Shown here piece after piece: positions 14,589 through 29,203 of a DNA stretch of 64,000 nucleotides; positions within the stretch are counted from its first letter, which is position 1, and the number at the start of each line of letters is the position of its first letter. The notes beneath the pieces were generated by a model, which saw only the letters and a list, made by a program, of their open reading frames with translations, had not been told where the DNA came from and ran no database searches. The DNA is from Ptiloglossa arizonensis (lineage: Eukaryota; Arthropoda; Insecta; Hymenoptera; Colletidae). The stretch spans positions 124,001-188,000 of the forward strand of contig NW_027478918.1 of NCBI RefSeq assembly GCF_051014685.1, given 5' to 3'. The translations under genes and the position numbers were made by a program.

Positions 14589-15988
14589 ACGTCATACGTT
14601 ATACGTTATGCGTTATAGGATATAGGTTATAGGATATACGTTGTACGCTATACGATATACGTCGTACGTTATACGTTCTACGTTCTACGTTATACGTTAT
14701 ACGTTATACGTTATAAGTTATACGTTATACGTTATACGTTATACGTTAGACGCTATACGTTATACGTTATACGTTATACGTTATACGTTATACGTTAGAC
14801 GCTATACGTTATACGTTATACGTTATACGTTAAACGTTGTACGTTATACGTTATACGTTATACGTCATACGTTATACGTTATACGTTATACGTTGTACGT
14901 TATACGTTCTACGTTATACGTTATACGTTAAACGTTGTACGTTATACGTTATACGTCATACGTTATACGTTATAGTTTATACGTTATACGTTCTACGTTA
15001 TACGTTATACGTTAAACGTTGTACGTTATACGTTATACGTTATACGTTATACGTTTTACGTTATACGTTATGCGTTATACGTTATACGTTATACGTTATA
15101 CGTTATACGTTATACGTTATACGTTATACGTTATACGTTATACGTTATACGTTATACGATATACGTAATATGTAATACGTCATACGTTTTACGTTATACG
15201 TTATACGCTATACGTTATACGTTATACGTTATACGTTATACGTTATACGTTATACGTTATGCGTTATACGTTATACGTTATACGTTATACGTTATACGTT
15301 ATACGTTGTACGTTATACGTTATACGTTATACGTTATACGTTATGCGTTATACGTTATGCGTTATACGTTATACGTTATACGTTATACGTTATACGTTAT
15401 ACGTTATACGTTATACGTTATACGTTATACGTTATACGTTATACGTTATACGTTATACGTCATACGTTATACGTTATGCGTTATAGGATATAGGTTATAG
15501 GATATACGTTGTACGCTATACGATATACGTCGTACGTTATACGTTCTACGTTCTACGTTATACGTTATACGTTATACGTTATAAGTTATACGTTATACGT
15601 TATACGTTATACGTTAGACGCTATACGTTATACGTTATACGTTATACGTTAAACGTTGTACGTTATACGTTATACGTTATACGTCATACGTTATACGTTA
15701 TACGTTATACGTTGTACGTTATACGTTATACGTTATACGTTATACGTTATACATTATACGTTATACGTTATACGTTATACATTATACGTTATACGTTATA
15801 CGTTATACGTTATACGTTATACGTTATACGACATACGTTATACGTTATACGTTATACGTTATAGGTTATACGTTATACGTTATACGTTATACGTTATACG
15901 TTATACGTTGTACGTTATGCGTTATAGGATATACGTTATACGTTATACGTTGTACGTTATACGTTATACGTTGTACGTTATACGTTCT
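14589..15988. repeat. Mosaic HOR between duplications
   Basis: This stretch has two double C2G+T4A landmarks (14,617 and 15,485), the shortened T4A/T5A block at 15,156 and a private C2G+G3T unit at 14,974. Parts match 11,043 onward (14,837 at offset 3,794) and the A1G / C2G+T4A block near 12.97 kb. There is no gene. Confidence 0.7.
15156..15211. repeat. Shortened T4A/T5A block lacking two units
   Basis: This copy goes from the A6T unit (15,184) straight to two consensus units and the T4C unit (15,205). The T7A and A1T units present in the other copies are missing, a 14-nt or two-unit loss. It is the only copy of this form I saw. It shows loss in whole heptads. Confidence 0.85.
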
Positions 15989-17437
15989 ACGTTATACGTT
16001 ATACGTTAAACGTTGTACGTTATACGTTATACGTCATACGTTATATGTTATACGTTATACGTTATACGTTCTACGTTATACGTTATACGTTAAACGTTGT
16101 ACGTTATACGTTATACGTTACACGTTATACGTTATACGTTATACGTTATACGTTATACGTTATACGTTATACGTTATGCGTTATACGTTATGCGTTATAC
16201 GTTATACGTTATACGTTATACGTTATACGTTATACGTTATACGTTATACGTTATACGTTATACGTTATACGTTATACGTTATACGTTATACGTCATACGT
16301 TATACGTTATGCGTTATAGGATATAGGTTATAGGATATACGTTGTACGCTATACGATATACGTCGTACGTTATACGTTCTACGTTCTACGTTATACGTTA
16401 TACGTTATACGTTATAAGTTATACGTTATACGTTATACGTTATACGTTAGACGCTATACGTTATACGTTATACGTTATACGTTAAACGTTGTACGTTATA
16501 CGTTATACGTTATACGTCATACGTTATACGTTATACGTTATACGTTGTACGTTATACGTTCTACGTTATACGTTATACGTTAAACGTTGTACGTTATACG
16601 TTATACGTCATACGTTATACGTTATACGTTATACGTTATACGTTCTACGTTATACGTTATACGTTAAACGTTGTACGTTATACGTTATACGTTATACGTT
16701 ATACGTTTTACGTTATACGTTATGCGTTATACGTTATACGTTATACGTTATACGTTATACGTTATACGTTATACGTTATACGTTATACGTTATACGTTAT
16801 ACGTTATACGATATACGTAATATGTAATACGTCATACGTTTTACGTTAATCGTTATACGTTATACGTTATACGCTATACGTTATACGTTATACGTTATAC
16901 GTTATACGTTATACGTTATACGTTATGCGTTATACGTTATACGTTATACGTTATACGTTATACGTTATACGTTGTACGTTATACGTTATACGTTATACGT
17001 TATACGTTAGACGTTGTACGTTATACGTTATACGTTATACGTTATACGCTATACGTTATACGTTATACGTTATACGTTATACGTTATACGTTATACGTTA
17101 TACGTTATACGTTATACGTTATACGTTATACGTTATACGTTATACGTTATACGTTACACGTTATACGTTATACGTTATACGTTATACGTTATACGTTATA
17201 CGTTATACGTTATACGTTATACGTTATACGTTATACGTTATACGTTTAACGTTATAGGATATACGTTATACGTTATACGTTGTACGTTATACGTTATACG
17301 TTATATGTTATACGTCATGCGATATACGTTATACGTTATTCGTTATACGGTATACGTTAAACGTTGTACGTTATACGTTATACGTTATACGTTATACGTT
17401 ATACGTTGTACGGTATACGTTATACGTTATACGTTAT
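15989..17437. repeat. 1.44-kb tandem HOR duplication, copy 1
   Basis: It matches the next copy at offset 1,449 (16031/17480, 16066/17515, 16097/17546, 16808/18257, 16925/18374, 17014/18463), with a one-unit change to 1,442 in places (16489/17931, 17364/18806). A C2T unit at 16,045 and the three-base change at 17,247-17,249 are private to this copy. Confidence 0.82.
17247..17249. other. Three adjacent substitutions in one HOR copy
   Basis: Sister copies read a consensus unit then an A1G unit before C2G+T4A. Here the junction bases are TAA where the sisters have ATG, giving the units acgttta and acgttat. Phase is kept. Three neighbouring changes in one copy look like one event. Confidence 0.8.
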
Positions 17438-18991
17438 ACGCTATACGTTATACGTTAAACGTTGTACGTTATACGTTATACGTCATACGTTATACGTTAT
17501 ACGTTATACGTTATACGTTCTACGTTATACGTTATACGTTAAACGTTGTACGTTATACGTTATACGTTACACGTTATACGTTATACGTTATACGTTATAC
17601 GTTATACGTTATACGTTATGCGTTATACGTTATGCGTTATACGTTATACGTTATACGTTATACGTTATACGTTATACGTTATACGTTATACGTTATACGT
17701 TATACGTTATACGTTATACGTTATACGTTATACGTCATACGTTATACGTTATGCGTTATAGGATATAGGTTATAGGATATACGTTGTACGCTATACGATA
17801 TACGTCGTACGTTATACGTTCTACGTTCTACGTTATACGTTATACGTTATACGTTATAAGTTATACGTTATACGTTATACGTTATACGTTAGACGCTATA
17901 CGTTATACGTTATACGTTATACGTTAAACGTTGTACGTTATACGTTATACGTTATACGTCATACGTTATACGTTATACGTTATACGTTGTACGTTATACG
18001 TTCTACGTTATACGTTATACGTTAAACGTTGTACGTTATACGTTAAACGTCATACGTTATACGTTATACGTTATACGTTATACGTTCTACGTTATACGTT
18101 ATACGTTAAACGTTGTACGTTATACGTTATACGTTATACGTTATACGTTTTACGTTATACGTTATGCGTTATACGTTATACGTTATACGTTATACGTTAT
18201 ACGTTATACGTTATACGTTATACGTTATACGTTATACGTTATACGTTATACGTTATACGATATACGTAATATGTAATACGTCATACGTTTTACGTTAATC
18301 GTTATACGTTATACGTTATACGCTATACGTTATACGTTATACGTTATACGTTATACGTTATACGTTATACGTTATGCGTTATACGTTATACGTTATACGT
18401 TATACGTTATACGTTATACGTTGTACGTTATACGTTATACGTTATACGTTATACGTTAGACGTTGTACGTTATACGTTATACGTTATACGTTATACGCTA
18501 TACGTTATACGTTATACGTTATACGTTATACGTTATACGTTATACGTTATACGTTATACGTTATACGTTATACGTTATACGTTATACGTTATACGTTATA
18601 CGTTACACGTTATACGTTATACGTTATACGTTATACGTTATACGTTATACGTTATACGTTATACGTTATACGTTATACGTTATACGTTATGCGTTATAGG
18701 ATATACGTTATACGTTATACGTTGTACGTTATACGTTATACGTTATATGTTATACGTCATGCGATATACGTTATACGTTATTCGTTATACGGTATACGTT
18801 AAACGTTGTACGTTATACGTTATACGTTATACGTTATACGTTATACGTTGTACGGTATACGTTATACGTTATACGTTATACGCTATACGTTATACGTTAA
18901 ACGTTGTACGTTATACGTTATACGTCATACGTTATACGTTATACGTTATACGTTATACGTTCTACGTTATACGTTATACGTTAAACGTTGT
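17438..18991. repeat. 1.44-kb tandem HOR duplication, copy 2
   Basis: This is the second copy of 15,989-17,437. The correspondence ends soon after the T7A and A6G units at 18,978-18,991 (17,536 onward in the start of this copy at offset 1,442), giving a little more than one full period. The T7C unit that should follow is replaced by a consensus run leading to the slip at 19,055. Confidence 0.78.
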
Positions 18992-19054
18992 ACGTTATAC
19001 GTTATACGTTATACGTTATACGTTATACGTTATACGTTATACGTTATACGTTAT

Positions 19055-19060
19055 ACGTTT
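19055..19060. other. 6-nt unit: minus-1 register slip
   Basis: The unit reads acgttt and is followed at once by a normal acgttat at 19,061, so one base is missing. Unit starts are at 1 modulo 7 before it and 0 modulo 7 after it, and stay at 0 until 49,203. It lies in a consensus run between an A6G unit (18,985) and a G3C unit (19,068). The interval from the end of the A6G unit to the G3C unit is 76 nt here, against 70 and 84 nt (10 and 12 whole units) in the comparable contexts ending at 2346 and 20,146. A sequencing error in a T run is possible. Confidence 0.9.
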
Positions 19061-19648
19061 ACGTTATACCTTATACGTTATACGTTATACGTTATACGTT
19101 ATACATTATACGTTGTACGTTGAACGTTGTACGTTATACGTTATACGTTATACGTTATACGTTATACGTTATACGTTATACGTTATACGTTATACGTTAT
19201 ACGTTATACGTTATACGTTATACGTTATACGTTATACGACATACGTTATACGTTATACGTTATACGTTATACGTTATACGTTATACGTTATACGTTATAC
19301 GTTATACGTTATACGTTATACGTTATGCGTTATAGGATATACGTTATACGTTATACGTTGTACGTTATACGTTATACGTTGTACGTTATACGTTCTACGT
19401 TATACGTTATACGTTAAACGTTGTACATTATACGTTATACGTCATACGTTATACGTTATACGTTATGCGTTATAGGATATACGTTATACGTTATACGTTG
19501 TACGTTATACGTTATACGTTGTACGTTATACGTTCTACGTTATACGTTATACGTTATACGTTATACGTTATACGTTATACGTTATACATTATACGTTATA
19601 CGTTATACATTATACGTTATACGTTATACATTATGCGTTATAGGATAT

Positions 19649-19655
19649 ACCTCAT
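19649..19655. repeat. Landmark G3C+T5C unit (first of 21 copies, domain B only)
   Basis: The unit acctcat follows A1G and C2G+T4A units. It is followed by consensus, A6G, two or three consensus, A1G, T5C and A1G+T4A units. The copy near 21,280 carries an extra A6G. Copies are at 19649, 20545, 21280, 22554, 23660, 24661, 25900, 31122, 33341, 35560, 36785, 38031, 40110, 45234, 46452, 47551, 48433, 49680, 53152, 58290 and 60957. None was seen before 19.6 kb, which makes it a marker of the domain B subfamily. Confidence 0.88.
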
Positions 19656-20845
19656 ACGTTATACGTTGTACGTTATACGTTATACGTTATGCGTTATACG
19701 TCATGCGATATACGTTATACGTTATACGTTATACGTTATACGTTATACATTATACGTTATACGTTATACGTTATACGTTATACGTTATACGTTATACGTT
19801 ATACGTTATACGTTATACGTTATACGTTATACATTATACGTTATACGTTATACGTTATACGTTATACGTTATACGTTATGCGTTATAGGATATACGTTAT
19901 ACGTTATACGTTGTACGTTATACGTTATACGTTGTACGTTATACGTTATACGTTATACGTTATACGTTAAACGTTGTACGTTATACGTTATACGTCATAC
20001 GTTATACGTTATACGTTATACGTTATACGTTCTACGTTATGCGTTATACGTTAAACGTTGTACGTTATACGTTATACGTTATACGTTATACGTTATACGT
20101 TATACGTTATACGTTATACGTTATACGTTATACGTTATACGTTATACCTTATACGTTATACGTTATACGTTATACGTTATACATTATACGTTGTACGTTG
20201 AACGTTGTACGTTATACGTTATACGTTATACGTTATACGTTATACGTTATACGTTATACGTTATACGTTATACGTTATACGTTATACGTTATACGTTATA
20301 CGTTATACGTTATGCGTTATAAGTTATACGTTATACGTTATACGTTATACGTTATTCGTTATACGTTAGACGCTGTACGTTATACGTTATACGTTATACG
20401 TTATACGTTATACGTTATACGTTATACGTTATACGTTATACGTTATACGTTATACGTTATACGTTATACGTTATACGTTATACGTTATACGTTATACGTT
20501 ATACATTATACGTTATACGTTATACGTTATGCGTTATAGGATATACCTCATACGTTATACGTTGTACGTTATACGTTATACGTTATGCGTTATACGTCAT
20601 GCGATATACGTTATACGTTATACGTTATACGTTATACGTTATACATTATACGTTATACGTTATACGTTATACGTTATACGTTATACGTTATACGTTATAC
20701 GTTATACGTTATACGTTATACGTTATACATTATACGTTATACGTTATACGTTATACGTTATACGTTATACGTTATACGTTATACGTTATACATTATACGT
20801 TATACGTTATACGTTATACGTTATACGTTATACGTTATACGTTAT

Positions 20846-20859
20846 ACTATATACGACAT
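20846..20859. repeat. Landmark pair G3T+T4A, T4A+T5C (first copy, domain B only)
   Basis: Two double-variant units stand side by side. The pair recurs several tens of times from here to the end, for example at 21532, 22785, 23366, 23849, 24115 and 24892, often 49 nt or so after a G3A unit. The second member alone occurs in domain A, but the pair was not seen there. The copy near 61,188 has T4A instead of T4A+T5C as its second unit. Confidence 0.8.
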
Positions 20860-23800
20860 ACGTTATACGTTATACGTTATACGTTATACGTTATACGTTA
20901 TACGTTATACGTTATACGTTATACGTTATACGTTATACGTTATACGTTATGCGTTATAGGATATACGTTATACGTTATACGTTGTACGTTATACGTTATA
21001 CGTTGTACGTTATACGTTCTACGTTATACGTTATACGTTATACGTTGTACGTTATACGTTATACGTCATCCGTTATACGTTATACGTTATACGTTATACG
21101 TTCTACGTTATACGTTATACGTTAAACGTTGTACGTTATACGTTATACGTTATACGTTATACGTTATGCGTTATACGTTATACGTTATACGTTATACGTT
21201 ATACGTTATACGTTATCCGTTATACGTTATACGTTATACATTATACGTTATACGTTATACGTTATGCGTTATAGGATATACCTCATACGTTATACGTTGT
21301 ACGTTATACGTTGTACGTTATACGTTATACGTTATGCGTTATACGTCATGCGATATACGTTATACGTTATACGTTATACGTTATACGTTATACATTATAC
21401 GTTATACGTTATACGTTATACGTTATACGTTATACGTTATACGTTATACGTTATACGTTATACGTTATACGTTATACGTTATACATTATACGTTATACGT
21501 TATACGTTATACGTTATACGTTATACGTTATACTATATACGACATACGTTATACGTTATACGTTATACGTTATACTTTATACGTTATACGTTATACGTTA
21601 TAAGTTATACGTTATACGTTATACGTTATACGTTATTCGTTATACGTTAGACGCTGTACGTTATACGTTATACGTTATACGTTATACGTTATACGTTATA
21701 CGTTATACGTTATACGTTATACGTTATACGTTATACGTTATACGTTATACGTTATACGTTACACGTTATACGTTATACGTTATACGTTATACGTTATACG
21801 TTATACGTTATACGTTATACGTTATACGTTATGCGTTATAGGATATACGTTATACGTTATACGTTGTACGTTATACGTTATACGTTATATGTTATACGTC
21901 ATGCGATATACGTTATACGTTATTCGTTATACGGTATACGTTAAACGTTGTACGTTATACGTTATACGTTATACGTTATACGTTATACGTTATACGTTAT
22001 ACGTTGTACGGTATACGTTATACGTTATACGTTATACGCTATACGTTATACGTTATACGTTATACGTTATACGTTATACGTTATACGTTACACGTTATAC
22101 GTTATACGTTATACGTTATACGTTATACGTTATACGTTATTCGTTATACGTTATACGTTATACATTATACGTTATACGTTATACGTTATACGTTATGCGT
22201 TATAGGATATACGTTATACGTTATACGTTGTACGTTATACGTTATACGTTGTACGTTATACGTTCTACGTTATACGTTATACGTTATACGTTGTACGTTA
22301 TACGTTATACGTCATCCGTTATACGTTATACGTTATACGTTATACGTTCTACGTTATACGTTATACGTTAAACGTTGTACGTTATACGTTATACGTTATA
22401 CGTTATACGTTATACGTTATACGTTATGCGTTATACGTTATACGTTATACGTTATACGTTATACGTTATACGTTATACGTTATACGTTATAGGTTATACG
22501 TTATACATTATACGTTATACGTTATACGTTATACGTTATGCGTTATAGGATATACCTCATACGTTATACGTTGTACGTTATACGTTATACGTTATGCGTT
22601 ATACGTCATGCGATATACGTTATACGTTATACGTTATACGTTATACGTTATACATTATACGTTATACGTTATACGTTATACGTTATACGTTATACGTTAT
22701 ACGTTATACGTTATACGTTATACGTTATACGTTATACATTATACGTTATACGTTATACGTTATACGTTATACGTTATACGTTATACTATATACGACATAC
22801 GTTATACGTTATACGTTATACGTTATACGTTATACGTTATACGTTATAAGTTATACGTTATACGTTATACGTTATACGTTATTCGTTATACGTTAGACGC
22901 TGTACGTTATACGTTATACGTTATACGTTATACGTTATACGTTATACGTTATACGTTATACGTTATACGTTATACGTTATACGTTATACGTTATACGTTA
23001 TACGTTATACGTTATACGTTATACGTTATACGTTATACGTTATGCGTTATAGGATATACGTTATACGTTATACGTTGTACGTTATACGTTATACGTTATA
23101 TGTTATACGTCATGCGATATACGTTATACGTTATTCGTTATACGGTATACGTTAAACGTTGTACGTTATACGTTATACGTTATACGTTATACGTTATACG
23201 TTATACGTTATACGTTATACGTTGTACGGTATACGTTATACATTATACGTTATACGCTATACGTTATACGTTATACGTTATACGTTATACGTTATACGTT
23301 ATACGTTATACGTTATACATTATACGTTATACGTTATACGTTATACGTTATACGTTATACGTTATACTATATACGACATACGTTATACGTTATACATTAT
23401 ACGTTATACGTTATACGTTATACGTTATAAGTTATACGTTATACGTTATACGTTATACGTTATACGTTATACGTTATTCGTTATACGTTATACGTTATAC
23501 ATTATACGTTATACGTTATACGTTATACGTTATGCGTTATAGGATACACGTTATACGTTATACGTTGTACGTTATACGTTATACGTTGTACGTTATACGT
23601 TATAGGTTATACGTTATACATTATACGTTATACGTTATACGTTATGCGTTATAGGATATACCTCATACGTTATACGTTGTACGTTATACGTTATACGTTA
23701 TGCGTTATACGTCATGCGATATACGTTATACGTTATACGATATACGTTATACGTTATACATTATACGTTATACGTTATACGTTATACGTTATACGTTATA

Positions 23801-26800
23801 CATTATACGTTATACGTTATACGTTATACGTTATACGTTATACGTTATACTATATACGACATACGTTATACGTTATACGTTATACGTTATACGTTATACG
23901 TTATACGTTATAAGTTATACGTTATACGTTATACGTTATACGTTATTCGTTATACGTTAGACGCTGTACGTTATACGTTATACGTTATACGTTATACGTT
24001 ATACGTTATACGTTATACGTTATACGTTATACGTTATACGTTATACGTTATACGTTATACGTTATACGTTATACGTTATACGTTATACGTTATACGTTAT
24101 ACGTTATACGTTATACTATATACGACATACGTTATACGTTATACATTATACGTTATACGTTATACGTTATACGTTATAAGTTATACGTTATACGTTATAC
24201 GTTATACGTTATACGTTATACGTTATACGTTATACGTTATACGTTATACGTTATTCGTTATACGTTATACGTTATACATTATACGTTATACGTTATACGT
24301 TATACGTTATGCGTTATAGGATATACGTTATACGTTATACGTTGTACGTTATACGTTATACGTTGTACGTTATACGTTCTACGTTATACGTTATACGTTA
24401 TACGTTGTACGTTATACGTTATACGTCATCCGTTATACGTTATACGTTATACGTTATACGTTCTACGTTATACGTTATACGTTAAACGTTGTACGTTATA
24501 CGTTATACGTTATACGTTATACGTTATACGTTATACGTTATGCGTTATACGTTATACGTTATACGTTATACGTTATACGTTATACGTTATACGTTATACG
24601 TTATAGGTTATACGTTATAGATTATACGTTATACGTTATACGTTATGCGTTATAGGATATACCTCATACGTTATACGTTGTACGTTATACGTTATACGTT
24701 ATGCGTTATACGTCATGCGATATACGTTATACGTTATACGATATACGTTATACGTTATACATTATACGTTATACGTTATACGTTATACGTTATACGTTAT
24801 ACGTTATACGTTATACGTTATACGTTATACGTTATACGTTATACATTATACGTTATACGTTATACGTTATACGTTATACGTTATACGTTATACTATATAC
24901 GACATACGTTATACGTTATACATTATACGTTATACGTTATACGTTATACGTTATAAGTTATACGTTATACGTTATACGTTATACGTTATACGTTATACGT
25001 TATTCGTTATACGTTATACGTTATACATTTTACGTTATACGTTATACGTTATACGTTATGCGTTATAGGATACACGTTATACGTTATACGTTGTACGTTA
25101 TACGTTATACGTTGTACGTTATACGTTCTACGTTATACGTTATACGTTATACGTTGTACGTTATACGTTATACGTTGTACGTTATACGTTATACGTTATA
25201 TGTTATACGTCATGCGATATACGTTATACGTTATTCGTTATACGTTATACGTTATACGTTATACGTTATGCGTTATACGTCATGCGATATACGATATACG
25301 TTATACGTTATACGTTATACGTTATACGTTATACATTATACGTTATACGTTATACGTTATAAGTTATACGTTATACCTTATGCGTTATACGTTATACGTT
25401 ATACGTTATACGTTATACGTTATACGTTATACGTTATACGTTATACGTTATACGTTATACGTTATACGTTATACGTCATTCGTTATACGTTATACGTTAT
25501 ACATTATACGTTATACGTTATACGTTATACGTTATGCGTTATAGGATATACGTTATACGTTATACGTTGTACGTTATACGTTATACGTTGTACGTTATAC
25601 GTTATACGTTCTACGTTATACGTTATACGTTATACGTTGTACGTTATACGTTATACGTCATCCGTTATACGTTATACGTTATACGTTATACGTTCTACGT
25701 TATACGTTATACGTTAAACGTTGTACGTTATACGTTATACGTTATACGTTATACGTTATACGTTATACGTTATGCGTTATACGTTATACGTTATACGTTA
25801 TACGTTATACGTTATACGTTATACGTTATACGTTATACGTTATAGGTTATACGTTATACATTATACGTTATACGTTATACGTTATGCGTTATAGGATATA
25901 CCTCATACGTTATACGTTGTACGTTATACGTTATACGTTATGCGTTATACGTCATGCGATATACGTTATACGTTATACGTTATACGTTATACGTTATACA
26001 CTATACGTTATACGTTATACGTTATACGTTATACGTTATACGTTATACGTTATACGTTATACGTTATACGTTATACGTTATACATTATACGTTATACGTT
26101 ATACGTTATACGTTATACGTTATACGTTATACTATATACGACATACGTTATACGTTATACGTTATACGTTATACGTTATACGTTATACGCTATAAGTTAT
26201 ACGTTATACGTTATACGTTATACGTTATTCGTTATACGTTAGACGCTGTACGTTATACGTTATACGTTATACGTTATACGTTATACGTTATACGTTATAC
26301 GTTATACGTTATACGTTATACGTTATACGTTATACGTTATACGTTATACGTTATACGTTATACGTTATACGTTATACGTTATACGTTATACGTTATGCGT
26401 TATAGGATATACGTTATACGTTATACGTTGTACGTTATACGTTATACGTTATATGTTATACGTCATGCGATATACGTTATACGTTATTCGTTATACGTTA
26501 TACGTTATACGTTATACGTTATGCGTTATACGTCATGCGATATACGTTATACGTTATACGTTATACGTTATACGTTATACGTTATACATTATACGTTATA
26601 CGTTATACGTTATAAGTTATACGTTATACCTTATACGTTATACGTTATACGTTATACGTTATACGTTATACGTTATACGTTATACGTTATACGTTATACG
26701 TTATACGTTATACGACATACGTTATACGTTATACGTTATACGTTATACGTTGTACGTTATACGTTATACGTTGTACGTTATACGTCCTACGTTATACGTT

Positions 26801-27320
26801 ATACGTTATACGTTGTACGTTATACGTTATACGTCATCCGTTATACGTTATACGTTATACGTTATACGTTCTACGTTATACGTTATACGTTAAACGTTGT
26901 ACGTTATACGTTATACGTTATACGTTATACGTTATACGTTATACGTTATGCGTTATACGTTATACGTTGTACGTTATACGTTATGCGTTATGCGTTATAC
27001 GTCATGCGATATACGTTATACGTTATACGTTATACGTTATACGTTATACATTATACGTTATACGTTATACGTTATACGTTATACGTTATACGTTATACGT
27101 TATACGTTATACGTTATACGTTATACGTTATACATTATACGTTATACGTTATACGTTATACGTTATTCGTTATACGTTATACTATATACGACATACGTTA
27201 TACGTTATACGTTATACGTTATACGTTATACGTTATACGTTATACGTTATACGTTATACGTTATACGTTATACGTTATACGTTATACGTTATACGTTATA
27301 CGTTATACGTTATACGTTAT

Positions 27321-27356
27321 GGGTTATAGGATATACGTTATACGTTATACGTTGGA
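27321..27356. repeat. Rare haplotype A1G+C2G with A6G+T7G (3 copies)
   Basis: A gggttat unit, then C2G+T4A, two consensus units and an acgttgg unit. The first unit is at 27,321, 41,538 and 61,874, and I saw neither variant elsewhere. It marks three copies of one segment as close relatives. The first two belong to the 14.2-kb-offset pair; the third shows that the 61-62 kb part comes from the same lineage. Confidence 0.85.
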
Positions 27357-29203
27357 CGTTATACGTTATACGTTGTACGTTATACGTTCTACGTTATACG
27401 TTATACGTTAAACGTTGTACGTTATACGTTATACGTCATCCGTTATACGTTATACGTTATACGTTATACGTTATACGTTATACGTTATACGTTATACGTT
27501 ATACGTTATACGATATACGTAATATGTAATACGTCATACGTTTTACGTTAATCGTTATACGTTATACGTTATACGCTATACGTTATACGTTATACGTTAT
27601 ACGTTATACGTTATACGTTATACGTTATACTATATACGACATACGTTATACGTTATACGTTATACGTTATACGTTATACGTTATACGTTATACGTTATAC
27701 GTTATACGTTATACATTATACGTTATACGTTATACGTTATACGTTATACGTTATACGTTATACTATATACGACATACGTTATACGTTATACGTTATACGT
27801 TATACGTTATACGTTATACGTTATACGTTATACGTTATACGTTATACGTTATACGTTATACGTTATACGTTATACGTTATACTATATACGACATACGTTA
27901 TACGTTATACGTTATACGTTATACGTTATACGTTATACGTTATACGTTATACGTTATGCGTTATAGGATATACGTTATACGTTATACGTTATACGTTATA
28001 CGTTATACGTTATACGTTATACGTTATACGTTATACGATATACGTAATATGTAATACGTCATACGTTTTACGTTAATCGTTATACGTTATACGTTATGCG
28101 CTATACGTTATACGTTATACGTTATACGTTATACGTTATACGTTATACGTTATACGTTATACGTTATACGTTATGCGTTATACGTTATACGTTATACGTT
28201 ATACGTTCTACGTTATACGTTATACGTTAAACGTTGTACGTTATACGTTATACGTTATACGTTATACGTTATACGTTATACGTTATGCGTTATACGTTAT
28301 ACGTTATACGTTATACGTTATACGTTATACGTTATACGTTATACGTTATACGTTATACGTTATACGTTATACGTTATACGATATACGTAATATGTAATAC
28401 GTCATACGTTTTACGTTAATCGTTATACGTTATACGTTATACGCTATACGTTATACGTTATACGTTATACGTTATACGTTATACGTTATACGTTATACGT
28501 TATACGTTGTACGTTATACGTTGTACGTTATACGTTATACGTTATACGTTATACGTTAGACGTTGTACGTTATACGTTATACGTTATACGTTATACGTTA
28601 TACGTTATACGTTATACGTTATACGTTATACGTTATACGTTATACGTTATACGTTATATGTTATTCGTTATACGTTATACGTTATACATTATACGTTATA
28701 CGTTATACGTTATACGTTATACGTTATACGTTATACGTTATACGTTATACGTTATACGTTATACGTTATACGTTATACGTTATACGTTATACGTTATACG
28801 TTATACGTTATACGTTATACTATATACGACATACGTTATACGTTATACGTTATACGTTATACGTTATACGTTATACGTTATACGTTATACGTTATACGTT
28901 ATACGTTATACGTTATACGTTATACGTTATACGTTATACGTTATACGTTATACGTTATACGTTATACGTTATACGTTATACGTTATACGTTATACGTTAT
29001 ACTATATACGACATACGTTATACGTTATACGTTATACGTTATACGTTATACGTTATACGTTATACGTTATACGTTATACGTTATACGTTATACGTTATGC
29101 GTTATAGGATATACGTTATACGTTATACGTTGTACGTTATACGTTATACGTTGTACGTTATACGTTCTACGTTATACGTTATACGTTATACGTTGTACGT
29201 TAT

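Larger units (their letters stand above)
1..19054. repeat. Array domain A (subfamily with double C2G+T4A landmark)
   Basis: This part is defined by a landmark absent later: A1G, then C2G+T4A, C2G, C2G+T4A, A6G and T4C units. The first C2G+T4A unit of the landmark starts at 3165, 5412, 5874, 7764, 8989, 10872, 13371, 14617, 15485, 16318 and 17760. In the later copies (from 7764, except 8989) it is followed by a T4A unit and a T5C+A6G unit. The G3C+T5C unit and the G3T+T4A unit that are common after 19.6 kb were not seen here. Local duplications have offsets of about 3.1, 2.5, 2.3 and 1.44 kb. Several landmarks (the A1G/C2G+T4A block, the T4A/T5A block, the A6G+T7A block) are shared with domain B, so both domains descend from one family. 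Confidence 0.85.
19061..25472. repeat. Domain B proximal zone, short HORs about 0.5-1.3 kb
   Basis: The G3C+T5C unit recurs at 19649, 20545, 21280, 22554, 23660 and 24661, with irregular spacings of 896, 735, 1274, 1106 and 1001 nt, all multiples of 7. Between them are G3T+T4A pairs, T7G/T4C+A6G strings and A1G/C2G+T4A blocks in changing order. No T4A/T5A block occurs here. A private C2G+G3A unit lies at 24,619 and a G3A+A6T unit at 25,025. It is all repeat, with no gene. Confidence 0.75.

Noticed and set aside
17242..17255. Third register slip at the acgttta unit
   Set aside because: The two units there are both 7 nt and phase is the same on each side, so it is a substitution cluster and not an indel.
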